NCBI GenBank assembly: GCA_964445775.1
Contig: CAYUMH010000113.1
Coordinates: 1 to 14,919 of the forward strand
From: Terrimonas sp964445775
GTDB taxonomy: Bacteria > Bacteroidota > Bacteroidia > Chitinophagales > Chitinophagaceae
DNA: 14,919 nt
Reading direction: 5' to 3'
Position 1 is the stretch's first letter. Every line of letters starts with the position of its first letter. Below are positions 1 to 7,404 of the stretch, piece by piece. The notes below the pieces were generated by a model. That model saw nothing but the letters and a program-made list of their open reading frames with translations. It did no database searches and had not been told where the DNA came from. The translations under genes and the position numbers were made by a program.

Positions 1-2
1 CA

Positions 3-1610
3 GGTATTACACGTAAAGATATCAGGATACTGCCCAATCCCTACGAGGCAAAGGGCATATATACCGGCGAAGCAACTGCTTTACCGGATCGGCTTCTTTT
101 CATTGGCAAGGTTTCCCCGGCAAAAGGAATTATAGAGCTGCTGGATGCCATGCGTATACTTAGCCGTACAAAAAAATCCATCAGACTGGATATTATTGGC
201 GACGCTGATTTTTATCTGCATTCCCGGAGAAAAATAATGAGTGTTTACCTGAAGGAAAAATATCCAGACCTTTTTAATGCAGGTTTGGTGACGCTCCATG
301 GTACCATGCCGGCCGCAAGGGTGGAACAATATATTAAACAGGCATCCCTGCTTGTATTACCCAGCAAGATAGAAAACCTGCCCTATGTGGTACTGGAATC
401 CATGTACCTGGGCACACCGGTATTGGCATCAACAAAAGGCGGACAGGCAGAAATAATCGAACATACAAAAAATGGATTTCTCTACAAACCGGAAGAGCCG
501 AACAGCCTGCCAGTTGCAATAGAGACCATCCTGGCGATGAAGGCGGAAGACTTGTCTGCCATCAGCAGGAACGCAGTACAACATGTAGCAGCGCTGTACA
601 GCCCGGCACAGCATTATCAGGCAAAAATGGAACAGTTGACCGGCTTTGATAAGGGTAATAGTAACCTTTTCCCTTTTGCGTCGGTTATCATGGGCAAAGC
701 CTCCGTGTTACCGGAAAAGGATATTGCGCAACCGCTTTTATCAGTTATCATTCCTTTTTATAACCTGGGCAGCTATCTCCAGGAAACAATCGACTCGATC
801 CGCTCGGCCAGCTATAAAAACATAGAGATCATTATTGTTGATGACGGTTCAACTGATCCTGCCAGTATACAGGTATTAAACGAGCTGGAAGGCAAGCCGC
901 ATCTGTCTGTCATCCGTAAGCCTAACGAAGGACTGGCTATGGCGAGAAATACCGGGGCCGCTTATGCAAAAGGGCAATTCATCAGCTTTCTCGATGCGGA
1001 TGATAAAGTGCATGTTGATTATTATACCAAAGCGGTAACGGTATTAACGGAAAAGGAAAATGTACATTTTGTAGGTAGCTGGATTCAATACTTTGAGGGT
1101 TCTGAAAAAAGCTGGGCATCGTTTACCCCGGTATTCCCTTATATCCTGTTTCATAATATGATCAACTCCAGCAGCCTGGTATATAAAAAAGCTTCTTTTT
1201 GTGAGTATGGGCTCAATGATGCCCGCTTTATTTATGGAATGGAAGATTATGACAGTGTGATCAACATGATGTCAAATGGCTGTTACGGCGTAGTGTTACC
1301 GGAGCGCTTGTTCTTTTACAGGGTGCGTAAAGATTCTATGTCAAGAGGATTTAATGATACGAACCAGCAATACCTGTATGAACTGATAGTAAAAAAACAT
1401 GCAACAACGATATCTCAATTCGGAAGCCAGTTATATGGCCTGTTGAATGCAAATGGCCCCGGGTATAAAATTGAAAACCCAACGAAGTCGTCGGTAAATT
1501 ATGCTGCTAACGGGTATATGAATGCCATTACGAGGAAACTGGCGGAAAAAGTAAAACGAAGCCCTAAAATAAGATCAGTATTATTAAAATTAATGAGTAA
1601 AAGAGGATAA
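3..1610 (+). CDS. Bifunctional GT4-GT2 glycosyltransferase (5'-truncated by the window edge)
   Basis: The frame is open from the window edge, so the true start lies upstream and 535 residues are visible, numbered here from base 3. The N-terminal part is the C-terminal half of a GT-B fold GT4 enzyme. A nucleotide-sugar domain starts with LLFIGKVSPAKG near residue 35, and the EX7E motif (E124-N-L-P...E132) is followed by GTPVLASTKGG, the usual donor-binding region. After a linker, a GT-A fold GT2 domain begins near residue 245 (LLSVIIPFYN), with DDGS at 280-283 and the metal-binding DADD at 331-334. An in-frame ATG at 150 would cut into the GT4 domain and is not the start. The stop lies 1 bp before the permease gene, so it is probably co-transcribed with the exporter. 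By family knowledge both domains transfer sugars from activated donors at the cytoplasmic membrane face. The sugars and linkages cannot be read from sequence. The two-domain fusion suggests two consecutive additions in one repeat unit, which is inference. Confidence 0.93.
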   Translation, partial: GITRKDIRILPNPYEAKGIYTGEATALPDRLLFIGKVSPAKGIIELLDAMRILSRTKKSIRLDIIGDADFYLHSRRKIMSVYLKEKYPDLFNAGLVTLHGTMPAARVEQYIKQASLLVLPSKIENLPYVVLESMYLGTPVLASTKGGQAEIIEHTKNGFLYKPEEPNSLPVAIETILAMKAEDLSAISRNAVQHVAALYSPAQHYQAKMEQLTGFDKGNSNLFPFASVIMGKASVLPEKDIAQPLLSVIIPFYNLGSYLQETIDSIRSASYKNIEIIIVDDGSTDPASIQVLNELEGKPHLSVIRKPNEGLAMARNTGAAYAKGQFISFLDADDKVHVDYYTKAVTVLTEKENVHFVGSWIQYFEGSEKSWASFTPVFPYILFHNMINSSSLVYKKASFCEYGLNDARFIYGMEDYDSVINMMSNGCYGVVLPERLFFYRVRKDSMSRGFNDTNQQYLYELIVKKHATTISQFGSQLYGLLNANGPGYKIENPTKSSVNYAANGYMNAITRKLAEKVKRSPKIRSVLLKLMSKRG

Positions 1611-1611
1611 A

Positions 1612-2406
1612 ATGTTACAGATAATTAAAGGATGGTTCGGAGGGGAAAATAAATTTGAGAGGATCTGGCTCCTGGCGAAAATTGAGTTTAAGCTGCGTTA
1701 CTATGAAAACAAGCTTGGACTTTTATGGGCACTGTTAAAACCTATCATGGATATCTGTATCTATTATGTGGTGTTTAAAGTGATCATGAAAACAGATGTA
1801 CCGGCTTTTGCTTCCTTCCTCTTCATTGGTCTTATACTATGGAATTTTTTTGTGGAATCTACAACCGGTACAATACAGATCCTGCAAACCAAGAAATACC
1901 TGTATGAGTATAGTAATATGAATAAGATTGAATTATATATATCACAGTTATTCAGTAATTCCATCGGGTTTTTCTTCAACTTTTTAATGTTCCTTATTTT
2001 CTACAATTTCCTGGAAAAAGAAAGTATGGGTATGTCATTACAGGCGTTCTGGATCATCCCCCTGTTTATCAACCTGTTTATTCTCTCATTGGGTATAGCG
2101 CTCATACTCTCCAGTATTTACATTATTGCAAAAGATATTACACAGATCTGGCAGGTATTTGTTTCGCTCCTGTTTTTTCTATCACCTATACTGTACAACT
2201 TAAGGGTGTTTAAAGATGCATTGCCCACCTTTCATTACCTGAACCCCATTGCAGGCATCATTATTAACGGCCGCAGGGTAATGATGGAAAAAATGCCTCC
2301 GGACTATGGCCTGTTGGCCTGGGATATGGTCTATGCGTTGTTTTTCTTTTTAATTGGTATACTGGTATTAAACAAACTGGGTGCAAAAGCAGCAGAAAAA
2401 CTTTAA
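1612..2406 (+). CDS. wzm: Polysaccharide ABC transporter permease (Wzm/TagG family, ABC-2 type)
   Basis: The 264-residue product has the ABC-2 membrane pattern of polysaccharide exporters. A short amphipathic N-terminus is followed by the family hallmark around residues 22-45 (IEFKLRYYENKLGLLWALLKP region, split by charged residues), then about six hydrophobic segments. LSPILY near residue 195 and the NPIAGII stretch are typical of the last third of Wzm proteins. The length is normal for the family. It starts 1 bp after the glycosyltransferase stop, with a purine-rich AGAGGA just upstream, and is followed after 5 bp by its ATPase, so the three form one transcription unit. By family knowledge, two copies form the channel that moves a lipid-linked glycan across the inner membrane. 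The name wzm is by function and family. A teichoic-acid-like or capsule substrate cannot be excluded, but O-antigen or a related surface glycan fits a Gram-negative host best. Confidence 0.92.
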   Translation: MLQIIKGWFGGENKFERIWLLAKIEFKLRYYENKLGLLWALLKPIMDICIYYVVFKVIMKTDVPAFASFLFIGLILWNFFVESTTGTIQILQTKKYLYEYSNMNKIELYISQLFSNSIGFFFNFLMFLIFYNFLEKESMGMSLQAFWIIPLFINLFILSLGIALILSSIYIIAKDITQIWQVFVSLLFFLSPILYNLRVFKDALPTFHYLNPIAGIIINGRRVMMEKMPPDYGLLAWDMVYALFFFLIGILVLNKLGAKAAEKL

Positions 2407-2411
2407 ATCTT

Positions 2412-3146
2412 ATGAGCAACAATATTATACTTAGTGCAAAAAATATAAGTAAAACCTTTGTTATCAGCGAGGATAGCCACAACACGGTTAAACACCGGCT
2501 CTTTAACCTCTTTAATCCTCCCCGCAGGAAAAGGGTAGAAGCAATTAAGCCCATGTCTCTTGAAATTACCAAAGGAGAATCCATTGGTCTTATCGGGAGG
2601 AACGGTTCAGGTAAATCAACACTGGTTAAAGTGCTGGCCGGCGTGTACCCGGTGGATACCGGCCAGTTAAAAATAAACGGTTCCACCATGCTTATGAACC
2701 TGGGTGTGGGCATGAGTCATGAATTAACAGCCAGGGAAAATGTATACATATCGGGTTCGGTACTGGGGTTAAAGATAAAACAGATCGATGCCATCTTTGA
2801 TGAGATCATTGACTTTGCGGAACTGAGAGAGTTTGTAGATACCAAGATCAAATTTTTTTCATCGGGTATGGTGGCCCGTTTAGGGTTTTCCATTGCAGTA
2901 AAAGCAGGTGCGGATATTATGTTCCTGGACGAAATATTTGCTGTAGGGGACATGAAATTCCAGGAAAAAGCGGTAAAGGTTTTTGAAACCTCCTGGATAG
3001 CAGGTAAAACAGTGATACTGGTTAGCCATACCATGGAAACGGTAAGAAAGTATTGCAACCGTACCATGTATATGCGACATGGCGAACTGGTTTATTTTGG
3101 CGATACAGCAAAAGCCATTGAATTATACGAGGCCGATAACCATTAA
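2412..3146 (+). CDS. wzt: Polysaccharide ABC transporter ATPase (Wzt/TagH family, short form)
   Basis: The 244-residue protein is a complete nucleotide-binding domain. It has Walker A GRNGSGKST at 62-70, a signature sequence FSSGM at 149-153 (the degenerate form usual in Wzt/KpsT/TagH instead of LSGGQ), Walker B DIMFLDE at 168-174 and the H-loop histidine at 206 (LVSHTMET). The N-terminal segment before the first strand, ISEDSHNTVKHRL, resembles the gate region of this subfamily. The protein ends shortly after the domain. It therefore lacks the roughly 150-200 residue C-terminal carbohydrate-binding domain found in Wzt proteins that recognise a terminally modified O-chain, such as E. coli O9a. 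The start ATG has no visible Shine-Dalgarno sequence, as is common in Bacteroidota. It follows the permease by 5 bp and should drive export with it. Its stop overlaps the convergent ligase-like gene by 4 bp. Confidence 0.93.
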   Translation: MSNNIILSAKNISKTFVISEDSHNTVKHRLFNLFNPPRRKRVEAIKPMSLEITKGESIGLIGRNGSGKSTLVKVLAGVYPVDTGQLKINGSTMLMNLGVGMSHELTARENVYISGSVLGLKIKQIDAIFDEIIDFAELREFVDTKIKFFSSGMVARLGFSIAVKAGADIMFLDEIFAVGDMKFQEKAVKVFETSWIAGKTVILVSHTMETVRKYCNRTMYMRHGELVYFGDTAKAIELYEADNH

Positions 3147-4450
3147 ACCATACCGGTTTTGGTTACAGATGCGGTTTCTTTTTTCCGGCTTCCGCTTAAC
3201 AGGAAGGGGATAAAGAAGCCGAAGAGGATAGCCCCAAGGCTGCGGTCAAAATATACTTCGGTTATCATGGCACAGGCAAAGGCGATGCTGATAAGCATAG
3301 CCAGGTAATCTTTCTGTTTAAGAAAGAAATAAACAGGAAGTATAAACCAGCCGGTAACAAAAAGAAGCAGGCCAATAATGCCCATACTGTACAGGATGTC
3401 TAAATAATTGTTATGGACGTTTTTACCGGTGTCAATAGCAAACCAGAATTTTTTTTCCCTGTACAGTGCATTGAGTTGACTGGTTTTATCGCCAATGCCC
3501 ACTCCGGTAACAGGGTGTTGGGTAAATAGCTCCCAGCCACATTTCCATGCGGCTATCCTGAAGTTGGCGCCATTCCACTGCTCTTTGGTCAGTACACCAC
3601 CGTAATGACTTTCCGGGGCAGTGTTATCGTACCGGTAACCGGTAAAGCCCAGTTCTTTAAAACGGTTAAAGGTTTTTGGAAATAACAGGAAAACAAGTAA
3701 CACGGTAACGATCATGCCGGTTAATAATCCAATTCCCTGTAACCATTTTTTCTTTTTATATATATAGAAAAAGAGTAATAAAATGACTGTGCTGTACAAC
3801 TGGATCATCATAATGCGGCTTGCCAGCAGGTAACTGATGATGAATAAAAAAGCGATTGCGATAATTAACAAAAGCTTATAACTATTGCTTTTATAACGGG
3901 TGAGTAAAAAATAGCTGAAAATATAAATAGAAAGGTTAACCAGCAGTGCAGTATAAATAGATTGTTGTTTTATAAAGAAAGACAATGCATCGTTATATAA
4001 CCAGGCGTTGTCCTGTTTACTGATAGCTTGAAATATGGCATAATTTAAGCTTATAAAACAGGAGATAGTGGTAATGACGGCCATTTTAAGCAATAAGCCA
4101 TCCCGCTTTTCGCGGGAATACGAAAGGAAGAAAAAAATAAGTGGAAATACAAATAAAGGCATCCTGATCCTTAACGAGCGGAAGCCATCCGTTTGATCAG
4201 AGAGGAGGAAGCTGACCACTACATAAACAAGGAATAAAAATATGAACAGGAAAGAGTAATTGTGTTGTGAAAAAACGGGTCTTTGCCTTTTTTCTTTTAT
4301 GGCCATATAAATGGAAGACAAGGCAAAAGCGCCGAGGAAAAAATACCGGAGAGCCTGACCGAAAGGGAAAAAAAGCGAAGCAAAGAATAAAAGCAATAGT
4401 GCTGACCACAGCGATTCTTTAGTAAGCTTAAATATAGTTGTCGGATACAT
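3143..4450 (-). CDS. O-antigen ligase/polymerase-like membrane protein (Wzy_C/WaaL superfamily)
   Basis: The 435-residue protein has roughly ten to twelve hydrophobic segments and one large hydrophilic loop from about residue 258 to 350, the topology of the O-antigen ligase/polymerase superfamily. The loop contains HPVTGVGIG at 312-320 and HNNYLD at 346-351, followed by MGIIGLLL. A histidine at this place is the conserved, mechanistically important one in WaaL. A Ser-Arg pair (211-212) ends an earlier segment, as in relatives. By family knowledge such enzymes join an undecaprenyl-linked glycan to lipid A-core (WaaL), polymerise repeat units (Wzy), or glycosylate proteins. Next to an ABC exporter a ligase role is the most economical reading, because Wzy is not needed in that pathway. 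The start ATG lies 78 bp from the ATG of the divergent GT2. The 3' end overlaps the wzt stop by 4 bp in convergent orientation. Ligase versus polymerase cannot be settled from sequence. Confidence 0.85.
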   Translation of the reverse strand: MYPTTIFKLTKESLWSALLLLFFASLFFPFGQALRYFFLGAFALSSIYMAIKEKRQRPVFSQHNYSFLFIFLFLVYVVVSFLLSDQTDGFRSLRIRMPLFVFPLIFFFLSYSREKRDGLLLKMAVITTISCFISLNYAIFQAISKQDNAWLYNDALSFFIKQQSIYTALLVNLSIYIFSYFLLTRYKSNSYKLLLIIAIAFLFIISYLLASRIMMIQLYSTVILLLFFYIYKKKKWLQGIGLLTGMIVTVLLVFLLFPKTFNRFKELGFTGYRYDNTAPESHYGGVLTKEQWNGANFRIAAWKCGWELFTQHPVTGVGIGDKTSQLNALYREKKFWFAIDTGKNVHNNYLDILYSMGIIGLLLFVTGWFILPVYFFLKQKDYLAMLISIAFACAMITEVYFDRSLGAILFGFFIPFLLSGSRKKETASVTKTGMV

Positions 4451-4528
4451 GTGTCGAAGGTAAGAAGAAAGCGAAACCTTGTTTCGGACAAGTGTAAATT
4501 ATTACCAATAAATTTAGATTCAACCCAA

Positions 4529-5410
4529 ATGAAAACAATATCAGTAGTTATTATTACCTATAATGAAGCCAAGAATATTGCACGGTGCATTAATTCAGTT
4601 AAAGCAATCGCCGATGAAATTGTTGTAGTGGATTCTTTCTCATCCGACGATACCTTAAAAATAGCCGAGCTGCTGGGCGCTAAAACCTATAAACACCCTT
4701 TCTCGGGTTATGTGGCCCAAAAAAATAAAGCATTGGAACTGGCTACACATGATTATGTTTTATGCCTGGATGCCGATGAACAACTGAGTGAGCAGTTGAT
4801 CGAATCCATTAAACGGGTAAAAAATGACCTGCACTTTGTAGCCTATTCATTCAGCAGGTGTGCTTACTACCGTGGTAAGTTTATTAAATATGGCACCTGG
4901 TATCCTGAAAGAAAAATAAGACTGTTTGATAAACGTTCTTTAAAATGGACCGGTGATTATATACACGAGCAGGTAATTGCAAAGCAGGGAATGGCTGTTT
5001 ACCCGCTTACTGGCGACATCCTTCATTTTATTTGCGACTCCAGACAGGAACATACCGAACGCAGTAATAACTTCAGCAATATTGCGGCTATGTCCATGTT
5101 TAAAAAGGGCAAACGAGCCAGTTGGGTAAAAATGTTAGCCAGCCCGGCCTGGTTTTTCCTGGTGGATTACTTTTTCCGCCGTGGTTTTATGAACGGATGG
5201 AGAGGGCTGGCCATTGCCACCGAGCAAAGCCGTTACCATTACCTTAAATATAAAAAGCTGCGGGCTTTATATAACGATAAGAATATTGAAAAATATAAGA
5301 CCGTTGAAAGGATCTTAAATATTAAGCCCTCCATTTCCAATAAAAACCTGATACATGCGGTCAATAACAAGGTGCAATCCCGGTTCCGTTCGCAGGTGGT
5401 AAATGCTTAG
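4529..5410 (+). CDS. GT2 glycosyltransferase, WaaE/KdtX-like
   Basis: I chose the ATG at 4529, giving 293 residues beginning MKTISVVIITYNEAKN. The open frame extends upstream to a GTG at 4451, but those 26 extra codons lack GT2 character and abut the divergent gene's start. The GT-A core shows ITYNEAKNIARC near residues 9-20, VDSFSSDDT near 40, the KxxFxGYxxQKNKAL region near 60-75 and DADEQ near 87-91 as the metal-binding motif. The following arginine-rich section (YRGKFIKYGTWYPERKIRLF) and WTGDYIHEQV are hallmarks of the WaaE/KdtX-like subfamily. By family knowledge these are inverting transferases acting on lipopolysaccharide core or related lipid-linked acceptors at the inner membrane. 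The C-terminal third has the hydrophobic and basic stretch around ASPAWFFLVDYFFRRGF typical of membrane-associated members. Its stop lies 9 bp from the convergent dehydrogenase gene. The exact sugar is unknown. Confidence 0.9.
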   Translation: MKTISVVIITYNEAKNIARCINSVKAIADEIVVVDSFSSDDTLKIAELLGAKTYKHPFSGYVAQKNKALELATHDYVLCLDADEQLSEQLIESIKRVKNDLHFVAYSFSRCAYYRGKFIKYGTWYPERKIRLFDKRSLKWTGDYIHEQVIAKQGMAVYPLTGDILHFICDSRQEHTERSNNFSNIAAMSMFKKGKRASWVKMLASPAWFFLVDYFFRRGFMNGWRGLAIATEQSRYHYLKYKKLRALYNDKNIEKYKTVERILNIKPSISNKNLIHAVNNKVQSRFRSQVVNA

Positions 5411-5419
5411 TTAGCCGTT

Positions 5420-6403
5420 TTATGATGACCATAGTTCCAGCCAGTCTATCATACGGCTGGTAAAGCCATACTCATTATCAAACCAGGCAATGATCTTCAC
5501 CTGCTTGCCGGCAACAGAGGTAAGTGAACCATCAATAAGGCAGGAATGGGTATTGCCTTTTACATCCAGCGATACCAACTCTTCTTCCGTATAATCCAAT
5601 ACGCCGCGGTATTCATTAGCTGCCGCGTGTTTAAATAAATTATTTATTTCTTCGGGTGTAACCATGCGTTGCATCTCCACCGTAAAATCGGCCATAGCGC
5701 CATTGGCTACCGGTACGCGGATGCTTAAGGTGGCCACTTTGTCTTTTAAGCCGGGCATTAAACGCTCCAGCGATTGGTACAGGTCTACTTCCACAGGAAT
5801 AATTGATTCGGCAGCTGCCCGTCCCCTGCGGGGTTGTTTATGCCAGGTATCCACCAGCTCCTGGCGGGTAGTATAGGAATGTAATACATTGATTTGTGCC
5901 GATGCAATGCCAATGGATTGCAGCAGGTATAAAATATGGGTTGAACAATTGGTCATACAACCGCCAGGTGATACAATGTCCAGCTTGCTGTTATCTTTTA
6001 CATGGTTATGCCCGTAAATAAGCAGGGGAATATCGGCTGCGCCGGTAGTGGATAATAAAACCTTTTTTGCCCCGGCCTGTATATGCTGGCCCGCTAAGGC
6101 TGCCGTACTGAACATACCGCTGCATTCCAGCACCGTATGTACCTGTAAAGCCTCCCAGGGTAATTGCAGTGGATCTGCCTGTTGTACATACAATATTGAC
6201 CGGTCGCCTACCACAATATGTTTATCGGCAATGGTGATCTTTTCTGGAAAAGTTCCATAAATAGAATCGTATTGTAACAGGTATGCCAGGCTTTCAATAG
6301 GCATAATATCGTTAACTGCTATGATCTGTACCTGTTGGTGGTGTAATAAGCGCCTGAATAAAAGCCGGCCGATCCGCCCCATTCCATTGATGGCTATTCG
6401 CAT
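5420..6403 (-). CDS. GAPDH-superfamily dehydrogenase, erythrose-4-phosphate dehydrogenase-like
   Basis: The 327-residue length is normal for the superfamily. The N-terminal NAD domain has NGMGRIGR at 6-13 and an Asp after the second strand (VND, D32), which usually means NAD preference. The catalytic Cys149 sits in GGCMTNC where most members have ASCTTNC, and His175 lies in LHSYT. The substrate region departs from glycolytic GAPDH. Instead of the usual STGAAKAVG phosphate-site stretch it has SIIPVEVDLYQSLERLMP, which lines up by eye with the SIIPVDTKL...FFP stretch I recall for E. coli Epd. The H-K-Q-P-R-R-G-R-A-A-A stretch and the LDYTEEELVSLD and FDNEYGF stretches also fit Epd. A role in erythrose-4-phosphate oxidation for vitamin B6 synthesis is possible, but so is an alternative GAPDH. 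It is preceded by four 30-bp tandem repeats in its presumed 5' region, and terC lies upstream on the same strand. Confidence 0.85.
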   Translation of the reverse strand: MRIAINGMGRIGRLLFRRLLHHQQVQIIAVNDIMPIESLAYLLQYDSIYGTFPEKITIADKHIVVGDRSILYVQQADPLQLPWEALQVHTVLECSGMFSTAALAGQHIQAGAKKVLLSTTGAADIPLLIYGHNHVKDNSKLDIVSPGGCMTNCSTHILYLLQSIGIASAQINVLHSYTTRQELVDTWHKQPRRGRAAAESIIPVEVDLYQSLERLMPGLKDKVATLSIRVPVANGAMADFTVEMQRMVTPEEINNLFKHAAANEYRGVLDYTEEELVSLDVKGNTHSCLIDGSLTSVAGKQVKIIAWFDNEYGFTSRMIDWLELWSS

Positions 6404-6585
6404 GTGATAGTGTATTTAGAAAATATAGTATTAATATCCGTTGAGTCGAAATGTTTGCGTGTTCTATCCGTTGAGACGCAATGCTTGCGTGTTCTATCCG
6501 TTGAGACGCAATGTTTGCGTGTTCTATCCGTTGAGACGCAATGCTTGCGTATTCTTAATTTGTTCATAATTGTTCTTAAAACAAA
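6404..6585. other. Intergenic region between terC and the GAPDH-like gene
   Basis: This is the 182-bp 5' flank of the dehydrogenase gene (minus strand), most of it occupied by the 30-bp tandem repeats. Read on the minus strand, TATATTTT lies about 25 bp before the start codon. It matches the Bacteroidota -7 consensus TAnnTTTG except at the last base, and a TTTCG lies 19 bp further upstream inside the degenerate repeat copy. It is a weak promoter candidate only. No clear terminator for terC is visible on the minus strand, so read-through into the dehydrogenase gene is possible. Confidence 0.4.
6436..6555. repeat. Four tandem 30-bp repeats, each with an internal inverted repeat
   Basis: Four head-to-tail copies of exactly 30 bp start at 6436, 6466, 6496 and 6526. 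The core is ATCCGTTGAGACGCAA plus TGCTTGCGTGTTCT. Copies 2, 3 and 4 contain the perfect inverted repeat ACGCAA-TGY-TTGCGT with a 3-base loop. Copy 3 differs from copy 2 only by C to T in the loop, leaving the arms intact. Copy 1 is degenerate on the left arm (TCGAAA), and copy 4 changes GTGTTCT to GTATTCT. The unit length is a multiple of three, so it creates a repetitive but non-genuine open frame. A related GAGACGCAA/TTGCGTCTC palindrome is, from memory, frequent in Bacteroidota intergenic DNA. Confidence 0.95.
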
Positions 6586-7362
6586 TCATTCCTCCAGTTT
6601 GTTCTTCAACTCTACCGGGTTATTGGTTTTGCGCATCCGCATATTCAATATTTCTACCAGCAGCGAAAATGCGATCATGGAGTAGATATAACTTTTGGGT
6701 ATTTCCTGGTGAAAAGCCTCGGCTACCAGCATCACGCCGATAACAATTAAAAAAGCCAGTGCCAGCATTTGCAGGGTAGGGTTTTTATTAATGAACCGGC
6801 TTACGGCCCCGGCAAATACCATCATAATAACAATGGAAATAACAACGGCCACAATCATAATAAACACTTCATCTACCAGGCCGATGGCGGTTAAAATAGA
6901 ATCAAATGAAAAAACGGCATCAATTAAAACAATCTGTACGATCACCGAACTTAACGTGGCGTATATTTTTTTTGCCGTAGTATCCTGCTGGACCGGCTTT
7001 TCCAGTTTATGATGTATCTCCAGGGTACTTTTCACTACCAGGAACAAACCTCCCGCCAGCAATATCAGGTCCTTCCAGCTCAACTGCAGGTCAGCCCCGG
7101 TTAATTTATCAGTTATAAAAGGTATGGTCAGGATCGGATCTTTTAACTTCATGATCCAGGTAATGGTCAGTAATAAACCTATCCGGAATATCATGGCCAG
7201 TGCTAAACCTATATTACGGGCTTTGCGTTGTTGGGATGGGTCCAGTTTATCCGAGATAATAGAAATAAAAATAATATTATCAATACCCAGCACAATCTCT
7301 AAAAAAGTAAGGGTTAACAAACTTAGCCAGATGGACGGATCGGAAAAATCGGGAATATGCAT
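6586..7362 (-). CDS. TerC/YkoY-family integral membrane protein (probable metal-ion exporter)
   Basis: I start at the ATG ending at base 7362, giving 258 residues beginning MHIPDFSDPS. A TTG two codons upstream is possible but less likely. The protein has about seven hydrophobic segments and both hallmark acidic motifs of the TerC family: LEIVLGIDNIIFI (E22, D29) in the first segment, and IDAVFSFDSILTAIGL (D148, D154) in the middle. The length fits the short single-domain TerC/YgdQ group without CBS or CorC domains. Recent work on this family links YkoY/Alx/MntX-type members to manganese export, including loading of secreted metalloproteins. Older names such as tellurite resistance protein refer to the same fold. 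No tellurite operon genes are present here. Only 42 bp separate it from the divergent hutI start. Metal export is a family-level statement, not shown for this protein. Confidence 0.9.
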   Translation of the reverse strand: MHIPDFSDPSIWLSLLTLTFLEIVLGIDNIIFISIISDKLDPSQQRKARNIGLALAMIFRIGLLLTITWIMKLKDPILTIPFITDKLTGADLQLSWKDLILLAGGLFLVVKSTLEIHHKLEKPVQQDTTAKKIYATLSSVIVQIVLIDAVFSFDSILTAIGLVDEVFIMIVAVVISIVIMMVFAGAVSRFINKNPTLQMLALAFLIVIGVMLVAEAFHQEIPKSYIYSMIAFSLLVEILNMRMRKTNNPVELKNKLEE

Positions 7363-7386
7363 AGCCAAAAATATTAAGTTACAAAG

Positions 7387-7398
7387 AAAAAGCTTTTT
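7387..7398. promoter_or_regulatory. 12-bp perfect palindrome between terC and hutI starts
   Basis: AAAAAGCTTTTT is a perfect palindrome placed in the 42-bp gap between the divergent terC and hutI start codons. Its position would suit a shared operator, but it is AT-rich and simple and could be chance. I see no convincing TAnnTTTG promoter with correct spacing on the hutI side. Confidence 0.25.
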
Positions 7399-7404
7399 GT
7401 AATA

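Noticed and set aside
3143..3146. Frameshift or misassembly at the wzt and ligase ends
   Set aside because: Both proteins have normal family ends. The 4-bp overlap is simply two stop codons sharing bases on opposite strands.
4451..4528. N-terminal extension of the GT2 gene from GTG 4451
   Set aside because: The 26 extra residues are basic and unlike any GT2 N-terminus. The ATG at 4529 starts right at the conserved first strand and leaves room for a divergent promoter.
6404..6685. Open frame of 93 codons with a repeated VLSVETQCLR pattern
   Set aside because: It starts with GTG, consists mainly of the non-coding 30-bp repeats read in frame because 30 is a multiple of three, and runs into the 3' end of terC on the other strand.
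7366..7373. TATTTTTG on the minus strand, an exact TAnnTTTG match, as the terC promoter
   Set aside because: It lies only 3 bp before the chosen start codon, so transcription would begin at or inside the coding sequence, and no TTG is found at the -33 spacing.
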